Source: Pseudomonadota bacterium (GTDB lineage: Bacteria > Pseudomonadota > Alphaproteobacteria > Rhizobiales > Xanthobacteraceae). Taken from it: DNA of 8,645 bases. The notes beneath the pieces were generated by a model that saw only the letters and a program-made list of their open reading frames with translations, was not told where the DNA came from and ran no database searches. The stretch covers positions 1-8,645 of the forward strand of contig JAEVZN010000238.1 of the NCBI GenBank assembly GCA_023392205.1, read 5' to 3'. The position numbers and the translations under genes were made by a program. Each line of letters starts with the position of its first letter. Positions within the stretch are counted from its first letter, which is position 1. This document shows positions 1 to 5,068 of this stretch, in pieces.

Positions 1-1858
1 CGATCATGCCGCGCTTTGCCAGCGCGGTGATGACCTGCTCGGCCATGTTCTCGGGCGTGCCGGTTTCGGTATGCAGATGAACCTCCGGCTCTTCCGGCGG
101 CTCATAGGGCGAATCGATGCCGGTGACGTGAAAAGCCTTGCCGGCGCGCGCCTTTGCGTACAGCCCCTTCGGATCGCGCGCCTCGCAGATTTCCAGCGGC
201 GTATCGACAAAGACCTCGATAAATTCGTCAGGATCCTGCCGCTCGCGCACCGACTGGCGCTCGTTGCGGAAGGGTGACACGAAGGCACACAGCACCACGA
301 GGCCCGCATCCGACATCAGGCGGGCGACTTCGCCGGCGCGCCGGACATTCTCAACGCGATCGGCTTCGGTGAAACCCAGATCCCGGTTCAGCCCGAGCCG
401 CATGTTATCGCCATCCAGAGCATAGGTGTGGATGCCGCGCAGGCTGAGTTTCTGCTCCACCAGATTGAGGATTGTGGATTTCCCGGCACTCGGTAGCCCG
501 GTGAACCAGACCACAGCCGGGCGTTGCGCCTTCATCTTGGCCCGGAACGCCTTGTCGATCTGGTAGCTTTGCTGAACCAGATTGCTCGCGCGGTAGAGCG
601 GAAATTCCGCCATGCCGGCGCCCGACGTCGCGCCCGTCTGCCGGTCGATCAGGATGAAGGCGCCAGTTTCGCGGTTAGTGGCATAGGCGTCGAAGGCAAT
701 CGCTTCGGTGGTGGAGATGTTGCAATAGCCGATATCGTTGATGCCGAGCGTGGTGACGGCGGTGTGATCGCCGGTCTCGATATCGGTCGCATATTTCAAC
801 GCCGTGACTGTCGCCGCGACCTGATGCGTTCCGATTCTTAGCGAGTATGTCCGACCCGGAAGCATCGGATTCTCGTTCAGCCATACGACATGGGCGGCAA
901 ACTGGTCGGCGACTTCCGGTGCGGATTCTGCCGGCGCGAAAATATCGCCGCGCCCGACATCGACCTGATCGGCAAGTTCAAAGGTGGCCGCCTGACCGGC
1001 TTCGACCGCGTCGACCTCTGCGGGATAGACATAGATGCGGCTCACGGTCGACATGCGCCCGGACCGCGCGACCACGATTTGATCGCCCCGTCTGAGCGCG
1101 CCCGAGGAGACGTAGCCGGCATAGCCGCGCCCGCCCGTATCCGTGCGAACCACCGACTGGACATGAAAGCGCGCCGGCTGCGCGCGCTGATGCTGGCTGA
1201 TCGGCACGGTTTCCAGATGCTGCAATACGGTCGGCCCGCGATACCATTGCATGCGTTCACTCGGCCGCACGATATTGTCGCCCTCGCGCGCGGCGATCGG
1301 AATGGCCTCGACATGATCGAAGGAAAGCTGCGAGACAAAGCTCTGAAAAGTGTCGCGGATGGCGTTGAACGGTGCTTCCTCGCAGCCGACCAGGTCCATC
1401 TTGTTGACCGCAAGTAGGATGCGGCGAATACCGAGCAGCGACAGGATGCGGCTATGCCGCAGGGTCTGGCGTGTAATCCCGGCCTTGGCATCGACCAGCA
1501 GCATCGCGAATTCGGCGTTGGACGCGCCGGTGACCATGTTGCGCGTATATTGTTCGTGGCCTGGCGTGTCGGCGACAATAAAAGCGCGCTTCGGCGTCCC
1601 GAAATACCGGTACGCGACGTCGATCGTGATGCCTTGCTCGCGTTCGGCCTCAAGCCCGTCGAGCAGCAGCGCGTAATCCAGATCCTCGCCTGTCGTGCCG
1701 AATTTCTTCGACAGGTTGACGAGATTGGCCATCTGGTCGTCGGGGATCGAGCCCGTTTCCGCCATCAACCGGCCGATCAGAGTCGACTTGCCGTCGTCCA
1801 CCGCGCCGCAGGCGAGGAAGCGCAGGTGATCGCGTTCGGTGGGGTGAGGGCCGTGCAT
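1..1858 (-). CDS. cysNC: Bifunctional sulfate adenylyltransferase subunit 1 / adenylylsulfate kinase (CysN-CysC fusion), 3' end cut by window edge
   Basis: This cytoplasmic enzyme of sulfate activation has two parts. The N-terminal GTPase works with CysD to make APS from ATP and sulfate; the C-terminal kinase phosphorylates APS to PAPS. About 619 residues are visible. The GTPase half shows a P-loop GAVDDGKST (18-26), the REQGITID switch region (73-80), DTPGH (97-101) and NKMD (152-155), followed by EF-Tu-like beta-barrel domains (about 225-430). The kinase half begins near 445, with P-loop GLPSAGKST (454-462), LDGDNMRLGLNRDLGF (481-496), FVSPFRNER (526-534), and a C-terminal stretch with RDPKGLYAKAR and TGIDSPYEPP. 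The fused form is usually about 620-645 residues, so only the last few to about 25 are missing. The start is the ATG that shares one base with the cysD stop (TGATG), with GGGAGG about 10 bases upstream. NodQ is a close homolog, but no nodulation genes are in view, so a housekeeping role is more likely. Confidence 0.96.
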   Translation of the reverse strand, partial: MHGPHPTERDHLRFLACGAVDDGKSTLIGRLMAETGSIPDDQMANLVNLSKKFGTTGEDLDYALLLDGLEAEREQGITIDVAYRYFGTPKRAFIVADTPGHEQYTRNMVTGASNAEFAMLLVDAKAGITRQTLRHSRILSLLGIRRILLAVNKMDLVGCEEAPFNAIRDTFQSFVSQLSFDHVEAIPIAAREGDNIVRPSERMQWYRGPTVLQHLETVPISQHQRAQPARFHVQSVVRTDTGGRGYAGYVSSGALRRGDQIVVARSGRMSTVSRIYVYPAEVDAVEAGQAATFELADQVDVGRGDIFAPAESAPEVADQFAAHVVWLNENPMLPGRTYSLRIGTHQVAATVTALKYATDIETGDHTAVTTLGINDIGYCNISTTEAIAFDAYATNRETGAFILIDRQTGATSGAGMAEFPLYRASNLVQQSYQIDKAFRAKMKAQRPAVVWFTGLPSAGKSTILNLVEQKLSLRGIHTYALDGDNMRLGLNRDLGFTEADRVENVRRAGEVARLMSDAGLVVLCAFVSPFRNERQSVRERQDPDEFIEVFVDTPLEICEARDPKGLYAKARAGKAFHVTGIDSPYEPPEEPEVHLHTETGTPENMAEQVITALAKRGMI

Positions 1859-2790
1859 CAGAAATAGCCCTCCCGCTTCTTGCGTTCCATCGAGGATGTC
1901 TCGTCCACGTCGATCAGGCGACCGGCACGTTCCGACATGCGGGTCGTGCGCAACTCCTCGACAATGTCAGCAATGTTGGCGGCGTTGGATTGCACGGCGG
2001 CCGACAATGGGTAGCAGCCGAGCGAACGAAAACGGATCAGCACCTGACGCGGCTGCTCCTCGGGCAGGAGCTCGAGCCGCTCGTCGTCCACCATGATCAG
2101 GCTGCCGCCGCGTTCGACCACCGGGCGCTCCTTGGCAAAATAAAGCGGCACGACGGGGATGTCCTCGGCCTGGATGTATTCCCAGACATCGAGTTCGGTC
2201 CAGTTGGAGAGTGGGAACACGCGCATGGTTTCGTCGGGCGCGATCTGCGTATTGTAGAGATGCCAAAGTTCGGGACGCTGCCGGCGCGGATCCCATGAAT
2301 GGTTCGGACCGCGAACGGAAAAGATGCGTTCCTTCGACCGGCTCGGCTCTTCGTCACGGCGTGCGCCGCCTATGGCGGCATCGAACTTGTAGGTATCCAG
2401 TGCGTCTCGCAGGGCGCGTGTCTTCATCTCGCGCGTGTACAGCGCCGATCCCGACCGGATTGGATGAACACCCTCGGCGATGGCTTTTCGGTTCGTATGG
2501 ACGATGAGATTGAGGTCGAGTTCGCCGGCCATACGGTCCCGGAACACGATCATCTCCCGGAACTTCCAGGTGGTATCGATATGCAGCGCCGCGAAGGGGA
2601 TTTTCGCCGGGTGGAAAGCCTTGCGGCACAGATGCAGCAGAACGCTCGAATCCTTGCCGATGGAATACATCAGAACCGGCCGCTCAAAAGCCATCGCTGC
2701 TTCGCGCAGAATGACAATGGCTTCCGTCTCCAGACTGGACAGATGGCGGGACAGTTTTGATGTCATTGGCGCGCTGGCGTGAGGATTCAT
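1858..2790 (-). CDS. cysD: Sulfate adenylyltransferase subunit 2 (ATP sulfurylase small subunit)
   Basis: This is the catalytic subunit of the CysD/CysN ATP sulfurylase, which adenylates sulfate to APS. The 310 residues match the family's usual 300-317. Visible signatures are the PP-loop YSIGKDSSV (42-50), [11 protein letters not shown] (70-80), the MKTRAL segment (122-127), [18 protein letters not shown] (141-158), [10 protein letters not shown] (253-262) and the characteristic C-terminal [11 protein letters not shown]. The stop overlaps the cysNC start by one base, so the two subunits are probably translationally coupled in fixed stoichiometry. The first ATG (2790) is chosen because the family normally has a short N-terminal lead before the conserved L-S-LE-EAI segment. 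An in-frame ATG at codon 9 is an alternative. Neither start has a convincing Shine-Dalgarno sequence. CysH, often next to CysD in related genomes, is not found here. Confidence 0.96.
   Translation of the reverse strand: MNPHASAPMTSKLSRHLSSLETEAIVILREAAMAFERPVLMYSIGKDSSVLLHLCRKAFHPAKIPFAALHIDTTWKFREMIVFRDRMAGELDLNLIVHTNRKAIAEGVHPIRSGSALYTREMKTRALRDALDTYKFDAAIGGARRDEEPSRSKERIFSVRGPNHSWDPRRQRPELWHLYNTQIAPDETMRVFPLSNWTELDVWEYIQAEDIPVVPLYFAKERPVVERGGSLIMVDDERLELLPEEQPRQVLIRFRSLGCYPLSAAVQSNAANIADIVEELRTTRMSERAGRLIDVDETSSMERKKREGYF
1868..1874 (-). promoter_or_regulatory. Shine-Dalgarno of cysNC inside the cysD 3' end
   Basis: The minus strand reads GGGAGGG here, within the last codons of cysD, about 9-10 bases before the cysNC ATG. 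It supports the TGATG overlap start for cysNC and coupling of the two genes. Confidence 0.6.
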
Positions 2791-2805
2791 GTCTGCGGCG
2801 GAGAG

Positions 2806-2819
2806 GGCGCTTAAGCGCC
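2806..2819. promoter_or_regulatory. 14-bp perfect palindrome upstream of cysD (candidate operator)
   Basis: GGCGCTTAAGCGCC equals its own reverse complement. It lies 15 bases before the cysD ATG in the leader region of the sulfate-activation operon. It could be a dimeric regulator site, or a hairpin in the cysD leader RNA (6-bp arms at most, with a tight loop). No specific regulator is recognised. The sequence is seen directly; the function is inference. Confidence 0.4.
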
Positions 2820-2851
2820 AAATAACCGACCTTGTGGCCGGGGCGCGGCGC

Positions 2852-2880
2852 TATCTAGCGGCGTATTTGCGACCTGTCGA
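2852..2880 (-). promoter_or_regulatory. cysD: Weak candidate sigma-70-type promoter for cysD
   Basis: On the minus strand, TCGACA (2880-2875; five of six matches to TTGACA) is followed after 17 bases by TAGATA (2857-2852; a poor -10 match). Transcription would begin near 2845, giving a leader of about 55 bases that includes the palindrome at 2806-2819. The spacing is ideal but the -10 is weak, so this is only a candidate. Confidence 0.22.
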
Positions 2881-2924
2881 GACCCGGCAGGGCCGGCATG
2901 GCCCGGTCTATGCCGAATTGCATT

Positions 2925-2956
2925 TCCGGACCGGAGCGTCAGGCCCGTCCGGGCCT
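2925..2956 (-). terminator. GC-rich hairpins at the end of the cupin gene, possible weak terminator
   Basis: AGGCCC (2941-2946), a four-base loop and GGGCCT (2951-2956) form a 6-bp perfect stem. It overlaps the first base of the cupin stop codon. Next to it is the short inverted repeat TCCGG-A-CCGGA (2925-2935). No T-run follows on the minus strand, so this is not a standard intrinsic terminator. It may slow polymerase or protect the 3' end before the cysD promoter region. Confidence 0.25.
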
Positions 2957-3592
2957 CACAAAGGGCATGTCTGCAAAGATCTTGTAACTCTGCGACTTCG
3001 GCTTCGCCTTGTCCTCTTCGTTCACATACTGGATCGAACTTTTGCCAAGCAGGGCCTGGGGCAGGATCATCACCCGGATGAAGCGGCTTTGCCGGTCGGC
3101 TGCAGCCTGCGCGAAGACGGAATCCGGCCCGCTTTCGAACCAGGCGCCGCCCGGTCCGTAGCTGGTCGAACGTCCATGCGTATCGATGCGGATACCGCCC
3201 TCCAGGAGGCAGCGGAGACCCGGTCCCTGATGCCGGTGCAGATAGGCGCAGCCACCGGGCGGAAAGGCCACGCTGTCGCCGCGCAGGAGGAGGTCGCCCT
3301 CGGGCAGGGTGTCCAGCGGGGCTGCGAGTTTCGGATGCGATTGGACGTCGCGTCCGGTCGCCCGGTCGGCGCTTTCGGAAAAGGACAGTTCGAACCGCCA
3401 GCAGGTGGCGCCGTCCTTGTTTGCAATGATCGTCACCGCATCGGTGCCATGCCAGGCCTCGCCATCGCCGAACGATGTCCCGGCGATCTGTATGCGGCCA
3501 TGCACGACGAAGATCATACGCGGTTCTGCGGCAAGTGCGATCTCTGCGCCGCCGCTGAATACGTCTTCGACCAGTCGGAGAACAGGATTCAT
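2939..3592 (-). CDS. Cupin-fold protein of unknown function, second gene of the DUF3237 operon
   Basis: This 217-residue protein looks like two cupin barrels in tandem. The first (about 20-70) lacks metal-binding histidines. The second (about 105-165) holds LHRHQGPGLRCLLEGG (118-133), with an HxH pair at 119 and 121, then YGPGGAWFESGPDSVF (145-160). In a classical metal cupin a Glu follows HxH by three to four residues and a His sits in motif 2. Here G125 and D157/S158 appear to take those places, so the metal site is atypical; E131 or E153 might substitute. The substrate is unknown. The frame stays open upstream into the DUF3237 gene, but the first plausible start is the ATG at 3592, with GAGG about 10 bases before it and only 13 bp after the DUF3237 stop. 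This indicates co-transcription. The C-terminal 30 residues are charged and outside the fold. Confidence 0.8.
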   Translation of the reverse strand: MNPVLRLVEDVFSGGAEIALAAEPRMIFVVHGRIQIAGTSFGDGEAWHGTDAVTIIANKDGATCWRFELSFSESADRATGRDVQSHPKLAAPLDTLPEGDLLLRGDSVAFPPGGCAYLHRHQGPGLRCLLEGGIRIDTHGRSTSYGPGGAWFESGPDSVFAQAAADRQSRFIRVMILPQALLGKSSIQYVNEEDKAKPKSQSYKIFADMPFVRPGRA

Positions 3593-3605
3593 GATTGCAT
3601 CAACC

Positions 3606-4100
3606 TCAGAGCACTTCGAAGACGCTGTAGATCGGGCCGGAGGCCACGCGATGCCCGTATGCCACGGCGACGAGCTTGTTGAGAAAATCGTATTTGTCGG
3701 AAGCGGTTTCGAAATAGGGGGTGGCGCGCATGTAATAGAGCGACGGATTGACGGTCTCGCCTTTGGCGATGCGGTCGAGTACGTCTTGCGGACCATGCCG
3801 CATGCCGCGATAGGTCATGCCGATCAACGCGCCGTCGTCGGTCTGCATTACGCAACGTACGTCGAGCATCCAGGCGCCGTCACTGCGCACCGCCTGCCAG
3901 TCGCTGCCGCCGGACAGGATCGAGCCACGCAGCCGCTCGCCTTCGAAGCGCCCGCCGGTGATTTCGCCGACGCGACGGTCGACGCCCGGCGTCTTGCCGA
4001 TCACGCTGGCCGCCTTCACGGCCAGTTCGAAGACAAAGAGCGGACGCAACCGCAGCTCCGTCATTTCGTGCGGCAATATTGCGGCAAGCGCGTCACTCAT
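3606..4100 (-). CDS. DUF3237 (UPF0311) family protein
   Basis: This 164-residue protein, close to the usual family length, carries the family hallmarks: GEITGGRFEGERLRGSILSGGSDW (45-68) followed by RSDGAWMLDVR (72-82), then TDDGALIGMTYRG (87-99), and a C-terminal YYMRATPYFET (122-132), Y-FLN and the final IYSVFEVL. The family has no established enzyme activity. It forms a beta-barrel-like fold and often lies near catabolic genes, so no function is assigned. The ATG at 4100 has a strong GGGGAGGA ribosome site 4-5 bases upstream. The gene heads a minus-strand operon with the cupin gene and is divergent from cspA. The shared presence of two small barrel-fold proteins suggests linked roles in small-molecule handling, which is inference. 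Confidence 0.88.
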   Translation of the reverse strand: MSDALAAILPHEMTELRLRPLFVFELAVKAASVIGKTPGVDRRVGEITGGRFEGERLRGSILSGGSDWQAVRSDGAWMLDVRCVMQTDDGALIGMTYRGMRHGPQDVLDRIAKGETVNPSLYYMRATPYFETASDKYDFLNKLVAVAYGHRVASGPIYSVFEVL

Positions 4101-4376
4101 TCTGTCCTCCCCGGAGTGTATCGATTTTCTTAAAGCCTAGACGCATGCTGGCTGGACGTCGAGCGAACCTCGTCCCAGGGGACAAGGCTATTTCTGACGA
4201 GTGGCTTGCGAAATGGGCGAAAAGAATATATGTAGTCCAAATCGAGTTTTCGGCCGAACGACTTGGCCTCGCCGCAGCAGCGCGCCTGACAAAGACCTTC
4301 ACCCCCCAAAATCTCGAATAACCGGCTGCGTTAGCGCGCGGCTCATATACACTCGTAGTTAAAAGGATAGGCTCCC
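4101..4376. other. Divergent intergenic region between the DUF3237 gene and cspA
   Basis: These 276 bases hold no credible gene. They must contain the start signals of both divergent units. An imperfect inverted repeat (4168-4175 with 4180-4187, one mismatch, four-base loop) lies in the left-centre. A TATACA hexamer at 4346-4351 could be a -10 element for cspA, but no matching -35 is present. AAGGA at 4363-4367 is the cspA ribosome site. The stretch from about 4205 to 4260 is more AT-rich than its surroundings. No RNA gene is recognised. Confidence 0.5.
4168..4187. repeat. Imperfect inverted repeat in the divergent promoter region
   Basis: CCTCGTCC (4168-4175) and GGACAAGG (4180-4187) pair over eight positions with one C/A mismatch around a CAGG loop. 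It lies about 70 bases upstream of the DUF3237 start. It may be an operator or may be chance. Confidence 0.25.
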
Positions 4377-4586
4377 ATGCAGACGGGAACCGTGAAGTGG
4401 TTTAACGGCCAAAAGGGTTTTGGCTTCATTCAGCCGGATGACGGCGGTAACGATGTGTTCGTTCACATCAGCGCCGTGGAACGTGCCGGCATGCACAGCC
4501 TCAACGAAGGCCAGAAAATCTCCTTCGAAGTGATTGCTGATCGCCGCACCGGCAAGTCGTCGGCTGGAAATCTGCAGGCTGCCTAA
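4377..4586 (+). CDS. cspA: CspA-family cold-shock protein
   Basis: This is a single-domain nucleic-acid chaperone of 69 residues that binds single-stranded RNA and DNA and melts secondary structure. The RNP1 motif KGFGFI (13-18) and RNP2 motif VFVHI (27-31) are intact, as are the N-terminal GTVKWFN (4-10) and the G-KISFEV segment (45-52). Its length is normal. The ATG has AAGGA nine bases upstream. Genomes of this group usually carry several such genes, so the paralog cannot be named and cold induction is not proven by sequence; the leader is short of the long 5' UTR seen in E. coli cspA only if the TATACA at 4346 is the -10. A hairpin terminator lies downstream, so it is probably a single-gene unit. 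Confidence 0.95.
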   Translation: MQTGTVKWFNGQKGFGFIQPDDGGNDVFVHISAVERAGMHSLNEGQKISFEVIADRRTGKSSAGNLQAA

Positions 4587-4587
4587 C

Positions 4588-4609
4588 AGGCGCCTCAATA
4601 TTGGTGCCT
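4588..4609 (+). other. Small stem-loop directly after the cspA stop codon
   Basis: AGGCGCC (4588-4594) pairs with GGTGCCT (4603-4609) in a 7-bp stem with one G-T wobble and an eight-base loop. It starts two bases after the stop codon. No T-tract follows, so it is more likely an mRNA 3'-end stabiliser than a terminator. Confidence 0.35.
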
Positions 4610-4645
4610 TGACCACGGATGAACTGGCAAGGCCGCTGATTTCGC

Positions 4646-4679
4646 AAACCTCGCGCTTGGCTCGCCAAACGCGGGGTTT
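4646..4679 (+). terminator. Candidate intrinsic terminator after cspA
   Basis: The stem is AAACCTCGCG (4646-4655) with CGCGGGGTTT (4670-4679), 10 bp with one T-G wobble. It continues after one C/A mismatch with TTGG/CCAA around a CTCG loop. The sequence then reads CGTGCTTTT. The A-tract, GC stem and T-tract match an intrinsic terminator, although the T-run is interrupted. Confidence 0.5.
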
Positions 4680-4742
4680 CGTGCTTTTAAGCCGGGGATG
4701 CAGGTCCGTCGTGTACGGCGGAAATCTGGCTCTCTTCCCGTC

Positions 4743-4748
4743 AGGAGG
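4743..4748 (+). promoter_or_regulatory. Shine-Dalgarno that fixes the start of the basic-tail protein
   Basis: A perfect AGGAGG lies six bases before the ATG at 4755. The frame is open from an ATG at 4698, but that one lacks such a site, so 4755 is chosen. Confidence 0.65.
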
Positions 4749-4754
4749 CCCCGG

Positions 4755-5066
4755 ATGCCCAGCCCGAAAACGACACCCAATACGCCTTCGGCCAGCACGT
4801 TGCAGAGGGACGAACGCGCCCGCGATTCTGCACAGGCCATGCAGGAATATCGCGCCGAGCAGCAGGCCGTTCTTGCCAGGACGGAACGGTTGCGTGCGCA
4901 GCGATTGTCCGAGCCAGCTCCGGCGATAAAAAAGCCGGCCGCGAAAAAGCCTGCTGCCAAATCGGCCGCCAAAGCGCCGTCCGGCAAGGCTTCTGCCAAA
5001 ACTGCAAGCAGCAAGCCTATAAGTGACAAAACTGCAAGCAAAATAGCCAGGAAAAAGGCCCCCTAA
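4755..5066 (+). CDS. Small protein with helical N-terminus and Lys/Ala-rich histone-H1-like tail
   Basis: This 103-residue protein has two parts. Residues 16-52 are rich in Arg, Glu, Gln and Ala, end in ARTERLRAQRL, and are predicted by eye to form one long amphipathic helix. Residues 55-103 form a low-complexity tail with AAKKPAAK-type repeats like the C-terminal tails of bacterial histone-H1-like proteins. It probably binds nucleic acid or another polyanion, but no defined fold or enzyme motif is present and the function is unknown. The start at 4755 is supported by a perfect AGGAGG. The stop lies two bases before the desaturase ATG, so the two genes are almost certainly one operon. The tail contains an exact 14-bp direct repeat, showing recent internal duplication or slippage. 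Similar short EYRAEQ-type helical proteins are common hypotheticals in Hyphomicrobiales. Confidence 0.75.
   Translation: MPSPKTTPNTPSASTLQRDERARDSAQAMQEYRAEQQAVLARTERLRAQRLSEPAPAIKKPAAKKPAAKSAAKAPSGKASAKTASSKPISDKTASKIARKKAP
4997..5040 (+). repeat. Exact 14-bp direct repeat within the basic tail
   Basis: CAAAACTGCAAGCA occurs at 4997-5010 and again at 5027-5040, a 30-base (10-codon) period that keeps the reading frame. The copies encode A-K-T-A-S and D-K-T-A-S. Confidence 0.85.
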
Positions 5067-5068
5067 CG

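Noticed and set aside
1..2790. nodPQ, the Nod-factor sulfation genes
   Set aside because: They are homologous to cysD-cysNC, but no nod box, nodulation genes or sulfotransferase are in view, so the housekeeping name is safer.
2890..2904. Short inverted repeat GGGCC/GGCCC upstream of cysD
   Set aside because: A 5-bp stem in very GC-rich sequence is expected by chance.
2789..3682. Long plus-strand open frame of 297 codons opposite the cupin gene
   Set aside because: It is antisense to a gene with family motifs and a good start, and its translation shows no recognisable domain. GC-rich DNA commonly leaves such frames open.
3309..4133. Plus-strand open frame of 274 codons opposite the DUF3237 and cupin genes
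   Set aside because: It crosses two well-supported minus-strand genes and has a low-complexity composition without motifs.
4079..4321. Plus-strand frame of 80 codons in the DUF3237-cspA intergenic region
   Set aside because: It starts inside the DUF3237 gene on the opposite strand, has no ribosome site and no recognisable motif.
4698..4754. Upstream ATG start for the basic-tail protein
   Set aside because: It lacks a ribosome site and adds an Arg-rich stretch that reads like non-coding leader. The ATG at 4755 has a perfect AGGAGG.
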